Positions 49,991-58,340 of a stretch of 64,000 nucleotides of DNA are shown in pieces. The notes beneath the pieces were generated by a model, which worked only from the letters and a program-made list of their open reading frames with translations, did no database searches and had not been told where the DNA came from. Source of the stretch: VGWG01 sp964580075 (lineage in GTDB: Bacteria > Verrucomicrobiota > Kiritimatiellia > RFP12 > JAAYNR01). Every line of letters begins with the position of its first letter. Within the stretch, counting starts at the first letter, position 1. A program made the translations under genes and the position numbers. Location of the stretch: contig CAZOJL010000002.1 of assembly GCA_964580075.1 (NCBI GenBank), positions 10,099 through 74,098 of the forward strand, in the 5' to 3' direction.

Positions 49991-51805
49991 ATGGAATACA
50001 GCATTGAAAATACACGTAATTTCTGCATCATCGCCCATATCGATCATGGCAAGACGACGCTTTCCGACCGCATTCTGGAACTGACCCATACGATTGAGTC
50101 CCGCCAGATGCGCGAGCAGACGCTCGACGCGATGGATCTCGAACGCGAACGCGGCATTACCATCAAATGCCATCCCGTCTCCATGAACTATACGGGGCGG
50201 GACGGTAGGCTGTACCGTTTCAACCTGATTGACACCCCCGGACACGTTGACTTCGCCTACGAGGTCTCCCGGAGCATGGGCGCCTGCGAGGGGGCGATCC
50301 TCGTGGTGGATGCGTGTCAGGGCGTCGAGGCCCAGACCGTCGCCAACGCCTATCTGGCGATCGACGCCGGATTGGATATCATTCCGGTGCTGAACAAAGT
50401 TGACCTGCCCGGCGCGGATGTGGACGAGGTTTCGAAGCAGGTGGAGGATGTGCTGGGCATCAGCATGGAACACCCGTTGCTGATCAGCGCCAAGACGGGG
50501 GTCAACGTGCCCGACGTGCTGGAGGCGGTCGTCTCGCGCCTCCGCCCGCCCAAAACCCGCGGCATCGCGGCCCCGTTGCGGGCGCTGGTGTTCGATTCGG
50601 TTTTTGACGCGTTTCGAGGGGTGATCCCGTACGTGCGCGTGGTGGACGGCTGCATCAAGGCGGGGGATATGGTGTGCTTCCTCAGCAACGGTGTACAGAC
50701 GCAGGTGCGCGAAGTCGGTGTTTTCAGCCCCGTCCAGAAGTCGCTAGCGGTCCTTGAAGCGGGGCAGGTTGGTTATCTCGTCGGCACCATCCGCGATCCG
50801 CACGATGTAAAGACCGGTGACACCTTGACCACGGTCAAGGACGGTTCGACGGACGCGCTTCCGGGCTATAAAGAGGTGCGCCCGATGGTGTTCAGCGGCC
50901 TCTACCCGGTCAGCACGGATGAGTACGAGAAGGTGCGATCGGGTCTCGACAAGCTGCATTTGAACGATGCCGCATTCACCTTTCACCCCGAAAGTTCCGT
51001 GGCCCTCGGGTTTGGCTTCCGGTGCGGATTTCTGGGGTTGCTGCACATGGAGATCGTGCAGGAGCGTCTCCGCCGTGAATTCGACTTGGATATCATCAGC
51101 ACCCATCCGGCGGTGGTTTACAAGATCTTTATGAGCAATGGCGTGGTGGATGAGATTGACAATCCGACGCGGATGCCCGACGTTACCCGAATCGACCATA
51201 TTGAAGAGCCGATCATCAAGGCCACGATTATCACACCCAGCACCTACATCGGCGACATCATGCGCCTGGTGATGGATCGGCGCGGCGAGATGCAGGCCAC
51301 GGAAAGCCTTGACGCCAAGCGGGTGATCATGACCTGTATGCTGCCGCTCAACGAGATCCTGATCGATTTTCATGATACGCTCAAGAGTATCAGCCGCGGC
51401 TATGCCTCGATGGACTATGAACCGATTGGTTACCAGACCAGCGAGATCGTCAAAATGGACATCTTGCTCAACGGTGAGATTGTGGACGCCTTTTCCTGCA
51501 TGGTGCATAAGGACAAGGCGGTATATCGCGGCCGCCAGATCTGCAAGGCGTTGAGCGCGGAGATACCCCCGCACATGTTCAAGATTCCGGTGCAGGCCAC
51601 GCTGGGTCGCAATATCATCGCACGTGAAGACATTCGCCCCTTCCGCAAAGATGTGACGGCCAAGCTCTACGGCGGCGATGTCACGCGCAAGCAGAAGTTG
51701 TTGCGGAAGCAGGCCGAAGGCAAGAAGCGGATGAAGGAATTCGGAACGGTCAGGGTGCCGCAGTCTGCATTCATCGCCGTCTTGAAAGGCGGCGGAGAAG
51801 CGTAG
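49991..51805 (+). CDS. lepA: translation elongation factor 4 (LepA)
   Basis: 604 residues, the usual length. Ribosome-associated GTPase. G1 AHIDHGKTT, G2 RGITIK, G3 DTPGHVDF, G4 NKVDLPGA. The LepA-specific C-terminus is present: LGFGFRCGFLGLLHMEI, the TPSTYIG motif and the ending GGDVTRKQKLLRKQAEGKKRMK. It follows murG after 86 bases and precedes lepB, the common lepA-lepB pair. Confidence 0.97.
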   Translation: MEYSIENTRNFCIIAHIDHGKTTLSDRILELTHTIESRQMREQTLDAMDLERERGITIKCHPVSMNYTGRDGRLYRFNLIDTPGHVDFAYEVSRSMGACEGAILVVDACQGVEAQTVANAYLAIDAGLDIIPVLNKVDLPGADVDEVSKQVEDVLGISMEHPLLISAKTGVNVPDVLEAVVSRLRPPKTRGIAAPLRALVFDSVFDAFRGVIPYVRVVDGCIKAGDMVCFLSNGVQTQVREVGVFSPVQKSLAVLEAGQVGYLVGTIRDPHDVKTGDTLTTVKDGSTDALPGYKEVRPMVFSGLYPVSTDEYEKVRSGLDKLHLNDAAFTFHPESSVALGFGFRCGFLGLLHMEIVQERLRREFDLDIISTHPAVVYKIFMSNGVVDEIDNPTRMPDVTRIDHIEEPIIKATIITPSTYIGDIMRLVMDRRGEMQATESLDAKRVIMTCMLPLNEILIDFHDTLKSISRGYASMDYEPIGYQTSEIVKMDILLNGEIVDAFSCMVHKDKAVYRGRQICKALSAEIPPHMFKIPVQATLGRNIIAREDIRPFRKDVTAKLYGGDVTRKQKLLRKQAEGKKRMKEFGTVRVPQSAFIAVLKGGGEA

Positions 51806-51809
51806 GCGA

Positions 51810-51828
51810 GGAGGGCCCCGCGCCCTCC
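51810..51828 (+). terminator. short GC hairpin between lepA and lepB
   Basis: GGAGGGC, a five-base loop CCCGC, then GCCCTCC. The stem is perfect but no U-tract follows. It might pause or partly stop transcription, or only limit lepB expression; a full terminator is doubtful. Confidence 0.35.
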
Positions 51829-51877
51829 CGTGTTGTAAATGAGGGCGTGGGCTTTCGTGTCCCCGAAGGAATGGATT

Positions 51878-53029
51878 ATGAATATTTATGCGAAATGGGC
51901 CTTGATCAGGAACACCTGGAAAGCACGTAAGCGGCTGAAGGAGATGCTGCACAGCGCCCACACGGTCAAGGCGCTGCGCGAAGACGTGCTCGATGCGGTC
52001 GACCGCGCCGAGTTGGCGTGCGTCATGGCGGCGGCGAGCCGCCGGGTGCGAGGCGGCTCCGCGTGCGAGGCCGATGCCCTGACGGAGGAATTGAGTGTCC
52101 TGCTCAGCCGCCTCGCGCCCGTGCGTCCCTGGGCCGCGTGGCGCGGTAATTTCGAGGTGGTCGTGGTCGCACTCTCGGTGGCGATGGCCTTTCGCGCCTA
52201 CTTTTACCAGCCGTTCAAGATCCCGACGGGATCGATGTACCCGACACTTTCGGGGATCGCGTCGCGCGAGGAGGCCGCTCCCGCGATCTGGGACCGGATG
52301 CCGTTCAAGCTGGTGAACTGGCTGGTGACAGGCGATTGGTACAAGCAGGTCCGCGTGGGCGTGGGTGGGCAGGCGAGTCTGTTGAAGCAGGTCGACACGC
52401 GGCCGGGCTATGCGGCCATTCAGGTCGCGGGCACAACGTATTTCGTGCCGAGCGACGCCATGTACCGACCGCAGTCGCTGCATGTCGACAGTCAGGGGCG
52501 GGTCTCCTCGGGCGCGGTCTTGTGGTCTGGTGTCGTCACGGAGGGTGACTTCGTGTTTGTCAACCGGTGGGCGTGGAATTTCCGCAGGCCGCGGCGCGGG
52601 GAGGTGATGGTGTTTTCGACAGAAGGAATCGAAGGCCTTCCCCACGGTACGCACTACATCAAGCGGATGTGCGGCCTGCCACAGGAGACCTTGTCGATCC
52701 GCCCGCCTGACTTGATCGTGAATAATAATCCGGTCTTGGAGCCCCGGATGATCGCCACAATCGCGCGGTGCGAGAAACTGGCCGCGTGGGCGCCGAATTA
52801 CGCCGGGTTTACGTTGCCGGGTATGCGCGACACGTCCAGCCCCAAAGCACTCATGATGCAGGAAGACCGCGTGACGCTTGCGGATGACGAGTATTATGCG
52901 CTGGGCGACAATAGCCGCAACAGCCTCGACAGCCGGTTTTGGGGACCCGTTCCCGAGCGCAACCTCATCGGCCCCGCGACGGTTGTCTACTGGCCGTTTA
53001 CGTCGCGTCGTTTTGGAAGGATTCGATGA
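51878..53029 (+). CDS. lepB: signal peptidase I with enlarged catalytic region
   Basis: 383 residues. Cleaves signal peptides at the outer face of the inner membrane. The N-terminus is a basic helical domain, then one membrane segment (VVVVALSVAMAFRAYFY). Catalytic Ser119 lies in PTGSMYPTLSG and the general-base Lys262 in HYIKRMCGLP; the family box LGDNSRNSLDSRFWGPVP follows. The distance between Ser and Lys, about 140 residues, is far more than the 55 or so of the E. coli enzyme, because about 90 residues are inserted after the serine. ATG 51878 has GAAGGA seven bases upstream and is preferred. Confidence 0.9.
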   Translation: MNIYAKWALIRNTWKARKRLKEMLHSAHTVKALREDVLDAVDRAELACVMAAASRRVRGGSACEADALTEELSVLLSRLAPVRPWAAWRGNFEVVVVALSVAMAFRAYFYQPFKIPTGSMYPTLSGIASREEAAPAIWDRMPFKLVNWLVTGDWYKQVRVGVGGQASLLKQVDTRPGYAAIQVAGTTYFVPSDAMYRPQSLHVDSQGRVSSGAVLWSGVVTEGDFVFVNRWAWNFRRPRRGEVMVFSTEGIEGLPHGTHYIKRMCGLPQETLSIRPPDLIVNNNPVLEPRMIATIARCEKLAAWAPNYAGFTLPGMRDTSSPKALMMQEDRVTLADDEYYALGDNSRNSLDSRFWGPVPERNLIGPATVVYWPFTSRRFGRIR

Positions 53030-53075
53030 GTGGCGGCACGCACCTGCAACTCCCAGGCTCGCGGTAATCACGGAC

Positions 53076-55277
53076 ATGGCGATCGAAAGTCACAACGCGT
53101 CGGAGACGAATGCCGATGCCGGAATCCCCGGCATGATCGAGAAGGTCTCGGGGTCGGTGGTGTCGCTCGTTTACCGCAATGACGAGACGGGCTACACGGT
53201 ATGCACCATCCGTCCGACGGCGGCAACGGGAGATGCGTTTACGTTGGTCGGCTCCTGCGCCGCCGTTTGGGAGGGTGAGGAGGTCATCGCCGAGGGATCC
53301 TGGATTCGTCATCCACAACACGGCAGGCAGTTCCAAGCCACGTCGATTCGTTGCGTGACCCCGACCTCCGCCGAAGGAATCCGGCGCTATCTGGGGAGCG
53401 GCATGATCCGCGGGGTGGGCAAGGAACTGGCCAAACGGATTGTCGATCATTTTGGCGACACCACGCTGCAGGTTATCGAGAAGGAGTCGCGCCGCCTCGA
53501 GGAAGTGGAGGGGATCGGCAAGCTCCGCCGTAACCAGATCAAAGCCTCCTGGATCGAGCAGCGGAGCGTGCGCGATATCATGATCTTTCTCCAATCCCAC
53601 GGGATCGGGACGGCGCAGGCGGCACGCATCGTCCGCCAATACGGCGCGGATGCCATCGCGGTGGTCAAAGCCAACCCCTATCGCTTGTGCGAGGACGTCT
53701 GGGGGATCGGATTCAAAACCGCCGACGCGATCGCGCTCAGTGTCGGTGTGCCGCGGGAATCTCCCGCCCGCGCCCGCGCCGGATTGGTCTACCTGCTGCA
53801 GTCCCAGGCCGATGAAGGCGGGCACTGTTTCTGCCTGGAGGCCGACTTGGTCCTGCATGCGCAAGACCTGCTGGACATTCCGACGGAGACGCTCACCGCG
53901 GCGCTGGCCGACGAGATTGCCCGCGGCGCGCTGATCCGCGACGCCGGCCACATCTACCTGCGCCTGCTCTTTGAGGCGGAACGCGCGGTGGCTGCGGGGG
54001 TGTTGCGGCTGCTCGACCACGATGTGCGGTTTCCGCGCATTGACGCGCCGCGCGCGCTGACGTGGGCCGAGGGAAAGATGGGTATCCAACTGGCCGACGC
54101 GCAGCGCACCGCGCTGATGACCGCCCTCGAATCGAAGGTCGCCGTGATCACCGGCGGTCCCGGCGTCGGCAAAACAACGATCATCCGGGCGCTGACGGAG
54201 ATTTTCCATGCCCGGCGGCTGACCGTCGCCCTGGCGGCGCCCACCGGCCGGGCAGCCAAACGCATGAGCGAAGCGACCGGCCGCGAGGCGCTCACCATTC
54301 ACCGCCTGCTCAAATACAATCCCAACGATCATGCGTTCGAATATGACCGGGAGAATCAGTTGGAGGGCGATGTCTTTATCCTGGATGAGACGTCCATGGT
54401 CGACATCCGGCTGATGAGCCATTTTCTCGAGGCGCTTCCCGAGTCCGCCTCGCTGATTCTCGTGGGCGATACCGATCAGCTTCCGAGCGTCGGTCCCGGA
54501 AATGTCCTGCGCGACATCATTCGTTCCCGTGCCGTGCCGTGCCGCACACTCGACACCATTTTCCGGCAGGACACCACCGGGTTGATCGTTCGAAACGCCC
54601 ATCATGTGAACAAAGGCGAGATGATCGAAACGTCCGAGGGTGCGAGCGATTTCTACTTTATTGATACGGCGGAATCCGATAACATCATTACGCGGCTCGT
54701 CGATCTCGTCTCGCGGCGCATTCCGCAGCGGTTCGGGTTGTCGCCCCGCGAGGAGATCCAGGTGCTCACACCGATGCGACGCAACAGCCTCGGTGCCGAA
54801 AATTTGAACGCGGTGCTGCAGCAGGCTCTGAATCCGGACGGCGCGTCCCTTGCGCGTGGCGGAACGGTGTTCCGCACGCAGGATCGCGTGATGCAGATTA
54901 GCAACAATTATGACAAGGACATTTACAACGGCGACATCGGCTTTGTTCGCGCGGTTGACAGCGTGGCGCGTGAGGTGGTGGTGACCTTTGACGGCCGGCC
55001 GGTGACGTATGAGCATGCGGATCTGGATGAGCTCGTGCTGGCCTACGCCTGCACCGTTCACAAGTCGCAGGGGAGTGAATATCCCGCCGTGGTGCTGGTT
55101 CTGCACACCCAGCACTTCAAACTGCTGCAACGGAACTTGCTTTACACGGGGATCACCCGCGGGCGCAAATTGGTTTGTATCGTCGGTTCGCAACAGGCCA
55201 TGCGGCTGGCCATTCGGAACAATCTTGTCTCCGAGCGCCGCACGGGTCTGCTGGATCGGTTGCGGCAACGGGGATAA
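53076..55277 (+). CDS. recD2: RecD2-type ATP-dependent DNA helicase
   Basis: 733 residues. 5'-3' SF1B helicase of the RecD2 group, not tied to RecBC. N-terminal OB-like part (VSGSVVSLVYRNDETGYTVC), tandem helix-hairpin-helix region (VEGIGKLRRNQI; VWGIGFKTADAIALSVG), Walker A ITGGPGVGKTTII, Walker B FILDETSMVD, GDTDQLPSVGPG, and the SH3-like insert followed by YACTVHKSQGSEYPAVVL and YTGITRGRKL. No recB or recC is present. The start at ATG 53076 lies 46 bases after lepB; the open frame runs further up into lepB. Confidence 0.93.
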   Translation: MAIESHNASETNADAGIPGMIEKVSGSVVSLVYRNDETGYTVCTIRPTAATGDAFTLVGSCAAVWEGEEVIAEGSWIRHPQHGRQFQATSIRCVTPTSAEGIRRYLGSGMIRGVGKELAKRIVDHFGDTTLQVIEKESRRLEEVEGIGKLRRNQIKASWIEQRSVRDIMIFLQSHGIGTAQAARIVRQYGADAIAVVKANPYRLCEDVWGIGFKTADAIALSVGVPRESPARARAGLVYLLQSQADEGGHCFCLEADLVLHAQDLLDIPTETLTAALADEIARGALIRDAGHIYLRLLFEAERAVAAGVLRLLDHDVRFPRIDAPRALTWAEGKMGIQLADAQRTALMTALESKVAVITGGPGVGKTTIIRALTEIFHARRLTVALAAPTGRAAKRMSEATGREALTIHRLLKYNPNDHAFEYDRENQLEGDVFILDETSMVDIRLMSHFLEALPESASLILVGDTDQLPSVGPGNVLRDIIRSRAVPCRTLDTIFRQDTTGLIVRNAHHVNKGEMIETSEGASDFYFIDTAESDNIITRLVDLVSRRIPQRFGLSPREEIQVLTPMRRNSLGAENLNAVLQQALNPDGASLARGGTVFRTQDRVMQISNNYDKDIYNGDIGFVRAVDSVAREVVVTFDGRPVTYEHADLDELVLAYACTVHKSQGSEYPAVVLVLHTQHFKLLQRNLLYTGITRGRKLVCIVGSQQAMRLAIRNNLVSERRTGLLDRLRQRG

Positions 55278-55302
55278 CGCGAAACGGAGAGGGTGCGGGA
55301 CG

Positions 55303-56280
55303 ATGGGTCTGTTGAGATGTACGGTGTGTCCGCATGGGTGCGAACTCAGAGTGGGGCAAATCGGACGCTGCCGTGTGAGGCGGAACGTCGCCGGGGAGAT
55401 CGTGTCCATGGCATACAACCACCCGTGTGCGGTGCATGTCGATCCGATCGCAAAGAAACCGCTCTACCATTTTCTCCCCGCGACCAAGACCTTCTCGATC
55501 GGCACGGCTGGATGCAATCTGAGCTGCCTGAATTGCCAGAATGCCGAACTCTCGCAACGCAGCTTCAATCGGTTGCCGGCGTACGACCTGCCACCGCGAG
55601 CCGTGGCCGCCGCCGCCATTGAAAACGGATGCCTGTCTGTTTCGTATACCTACACGGAGCCGCTGGTGTCCGTCGAGTATGTCTGTGACTGCGCGAAAAT
55701 CTGCCGTGAGACGGGGTTGCGAAATGTCATGGTCACGGCAGGATACGCGACGCCGGAGACCCTCGGAAGGGTCGCGCCGGTGATTGACGCGGCGAATGTG
55801 GATATCAAATCGATGGAAGATGCATTCTACCGCAGCGTCTGCGGCGCGGAATCGGTTCAACCGGTTCTGGACGCGCTGATTCAACTGCGGGCGGCGGGCG
55901 TCTGGCTGGAAGTGACCTATCTGATCATTCCGACGCGGAACGACACCGATGCTGATTTCACCCGGTTGGCCATCTGGATCAAGGCCAACCTCGGCGCGGA
56001 GACGCCGTTGCATCTGACGCGTTTCTTTCCGGCGCACCGGCTCACCGAGTTGCCGCCCACGCCTGTCGAGTCCCTGCTCCGGGCGCGCGCCTGCGTGCGG
56101 GATGCCGGGTTGCATTATGTTTACATTGGAAATGCCGAGATCCCGGGCGGGGACGACACCGTCTGCGTCGGCTGTGGCGGGGTACTGCTGCGTCGCCGGG
56201 GCTTTACGGTGTGTGAAGATCGCCTGCAGGACGGCAAATGCCCGGCTTGCGGCCGCACGGCGGCCGGGGTCTGGAGATGA
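55303..56280 (+). CDS. AmmeMemoRadiSam system radical SAM enzyme
   Basis: 325 residues. The cluster-binding motif CNLSCLNCQN matches CxxxCxxC of radical SAM enzymes related to pyruvate formate-lyase activases. An N-terminal zinc-type set (CTVCPHGCEL...GRCRVR) and a C-terminal set (CVGCGGVLL...CPACGR) suggest two added metal sites. SVSYTYTEP and DAANVDIKSM are typical for this subfamily. The gene order radical SAM, Memo, AMMECR1 is the diagnostic AmmeMemoRadiSam cluster. The chemical product of the trio is not known to me. Confidence 0.92.
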   Translation: MGLLRCTVCPHGCELRVGQIGRCRVRRNVAGEIVSMAYNHPCAVHVDPIAKKPLYHFLPATKTFSIGTAGCNLSCLNCQNAELSQRSFNRLPAYDLPPRAVAAAAIENGCLSVSYTYTEPLVSVEYVCDCAKICRETGLRNVMVTAGYATPETLGRVAPVIDAANVDIKSMEDAFYRSVCGAESVQPVLDALIQLRAAGVWLEVTYLIIPTRNDTDADFTRLAIWIKANLGAETPLHLTRFFPAHRLTELPPTPVESLLRARACVRDAGLHYVYIGNAEIPGGDDTVCVGCGGVLLRRRGFTVCEDRLQDGKCPACGRTAAGVWR

Positions 56281-56283
56281 GCG

Positions 56284-57147
56284 ATGAAACAGAATGCGCA
56301 GCGGCGGATCTTCGCGAGCCCGTTGAGCGGCAGGTGGTATCCCGCCGAACGGGCTGCGCTGCGGCGTGACGTGGCGGCACTGGCGCCCCGGCCCGCGCCC
56401 GCGCCGGTGTCCGGCGTGCGGGCGTTGATCGTGCCGCACGCCGGTTACGCCTACTCTGGGAAGGTGGCGCTGGAAGCCTACGCCCGCCTCGATCCGGACG
56501 CGTACGACCGTGCGGTTGTGATCGGCCCGAGCCATTCCGTCGGGTTGCGCGATTGTGTGAGTGTGCTGGACGTGACGCACATCCGCACGCCGCTGGGAGA
56601 TTGTGCCGTCGATGCCGACTTCGCCGCACGGGTGCTCGCCACCCCGTTTGCTGTCATCGAACCCCGCGCCCACGTCCGTGAACACAGCGACCAGATCCAG
56701 ATTCCGCTGCTGCAAACGGTGTTCGACCAGCGGCCGCTACAGGTCGTCACCCTGGTTTGCGGAGGTTTCAGCGACACAGCCGCGGCCGCTTTCGGCGGCG
56801 TGTTGCGCGGCCTGCTGGACAGCCGCACGCTGCTCGTGGTGAGCACGGACTTTACGCATTACGGCCCCGCCTTTGATTATGTCCCGTTCCGGGACGATGT
56901 GTCCGAAGGCGTGCGCGCGTTGGATCACCGCGTGTTCGAGCGGATTGCAGCGGGCGATGCCGCCGGTTACCGAAAGATCATGCGTGAGACCGGCGCCACG
57001 GTGTGCGGCGAGCATCCGCTGGCGATTTTGATCGCCGTGGCCGGCCCGCGTGCGACCGTCTGTGAGGTCGCCTATGATCAGTCGGGACGGATGACCGGCG
57101 ATTGGGAAAACTCGGTGAGCTATTTGAGTGCATGGCTGACGTGGTGA
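56284..57147 (+). CDS. AmmeMemoRadiSam system protein B (Memo family)
   Basis: 287 residues. Memo fold related to class III extradiol dioxygenases. Motifs: LSGRWYPAERAALRRDV, VPHAGYAYSGKVALEAYARL with the metal-type His, VIGPSHSVG, EHSDQIQIPLLQ, and VVSTDFTHYGPAF. The start is 3 bases after the radical SAM gene. The last third keeps the CGEHPLAIL motif. It probably binds metal or substrate made by the radical SAM partner; this is inference from constant co-occurrence. Confidence 0.92.
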   Translation: MKQNAQRRIFASPLSGRWYPAERAALRRDVAALAPRPAPAPVSGVRALIVPHAGYAYSGKVALEAYARLDPDAYDRAVVIGPSHSVGLRDCVSVLDVTHIRTPLGDCAVDADFAARVLATPFAVIEPRAHVREHSDQIQIPLLQTVFDQRPLQVVTLVCGGFSDTAAAAFGGVLRGLLDSRTLLVVSTDFTHYGPAFDYVPFRDDVSEGVRALDHRVFERIAAGDAAGYRKIMRETGATVCGEHPLAILIAVAGPRATVCEVAYDQSGRMTGDWENSVSYLSAWLTW

Positions 57148-57155
57148 GGTGTGGT

Positions 57156-57701
57156 ATGTTGGATCGTGAGACACGCGACTGGCTGACGACATGGGCGCGG
57201 CAGAACGTTGACGCGGCGGTGCGGCTGGGCGATGCGCCCCTCCCGGCCCCGCCGGGGATCGGTGCGGGGGCACGGCAGGTGATGGGCGGATTTGTGACGC
57301 TCACCCTGGACGGCGCGTTGCGCGGGTGCATCGGCGAGATCATTCCGACGCGCGAGATCTGGCAGGTGGTCCGTGAACAGGCTGTCAACGCCGCGCTGCA
57401 CGATCCGCGGTTCACACCCCTGACGCCCCGGGATGCTCCGCGGGTGCGGATCGAAATCTCGGCGCTAAATCCGCCCGAACCCGTGGCCTCCTGGCACGAG
57501 ATCGTCCTCGGCCGCCATGGGATCGTCCTCCAAAAAGGGAGACGCAGCGCGGTCTTCCTGCCCCAGGTTCCTGTGGAACAAGGGTGGGATCTCGACACCA
57601 CGCTGGAGTTTCTCTCCCGCAAAGCTGGCCTCGCTGCTGATGCCTGGAAACAGGATGCCCAATTCCTGGTTTTCGAGGCCGAGGTCTTCGGGGAGGCGTG
57701 A
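57156..57701 (+). CDS. AmmeMemoRadiSam system protein A (AMMECR1 domain)
   Basis: 181 residues. AMMECR1 domain with FVTLTLDGALRGCIGEI, the family's most constant stretch (LRGCIG), then AALHDPRFTPLTPRDAPRVRIEISALNPPEP and GIVLQKGRRSAVFLPQV, ending WDLDTTLEFLSRKAGL. The function of the domain is unresolved. ATG 57156 lies 8 bases after the Memo stop with GAGG between; an in-frame ATG at 57132 inside the Memo gene is the alternative. Confidence 0.92.
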   Translation: MLDRETRDWLTTWARQNVDAAVRLGDAPLPAPPGIGAGARQVMGGFVTLTLDGALRGCIGEIIPTREIWQVVREQAVNAALHDPRFTPLTPRDAPRVRIEISALNPPEPVASWHEIVLGRHGIVLQKGRRSAVFLPQVPVEQGWDLDTTLEFLSRKAGLAADAWKQDAQFLVFEAEVFGEA

Positions 57702-57705
57702 CATA

Positions 57706-58265
57706 AGGCTTGAAGCGCTCACGTTTTTGAAACTCCACCTGTCGTACCGCCACCAGGGGAGCGATCGTACCGCCGCCGGCCAACTCGTTTCCGTGGGGGC
57801 TGAATACGTGGTGCTCGAGGCCGATTCCAACAGCTTCGCCGTGCCGTTGGAGGGGATCACCCGGCTGCAGGTGCTCGAAAGGCCGCTGCGCATCCATGTG
57901 GCCCGCGACAGCGGCAAGGCGCCGTCTGATACGACGCTGGGCATGGCTTACCTGCGCAAGGGAATCACCTGGATTCCCGAGTATACACTGAAGATCCTGG
58001 ATGCGGACACGGCTGAGTTGTCCCTCCGCGGGACGTTGGTGAACGAGGCGGAAGACCTCGTGCATTGTGATGTGAACTTTGTGGTGGGGGTGCCGCACTT
58101 CCTCCACACCGATTATCTCGCGCCGATTGCCGTCGGGCAGGTCATTCGGAGCATCGGCGCCGCCGTGGCGCCGCGCGAGGTGATGTCGCAGATGATGAAT
58201 CGCGCCGCCGTCGCCCGGGATTTTGGCTCCGCGCAACCGGGTGTCTTCGACCAGGCCCCAACACA
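57706..58265 (+). pseudogene. remnant of a DUF4139-like gene, both ends missing
   Basis: About 185 codons after the AMMECR1 stop encode a sensible protein segment: SYRHQGSDRTAAGQLVSVG, VPLEGITRLQVLERPLRIHV, then GMAYLRKGITWIPEYTLKIL and LRGTLVNEAEDLVHCDVNFVVG, like the beta-rich DUF4139 domain. No good start codon with a ribosome binding site opens it (the frame upstream runs through the AMMECR1 gene), and the homology fades before 58341, where the converging gene ends. The likely reading is a deletion remnant of a larger gene. The interval 57702-58340 has nothing else recognisable. Confidence 0.5.
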
Positions 58266-58340
58266 CCCCCGCCTATGGCCGCCTAATGCCTTCTGGGCCA
58301 CGCTGACGCAGGAATATTCAAGCGTGAAGCCCAACACGGT

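Noticed and set aside
50744..55418. Two antisense frames of about 780-806 codons over lepA/lepB and recD2
   Set aside because: Both lie fully opposite proven genes and show no domain, start signal or sensible composition.
57517..57702. Extension of the DUF4139-like frame upstream
   Set aside because: This part overlaps AMMECR1 in another frame and reads as shadow sequence rich in Ser, Pro and Arg.
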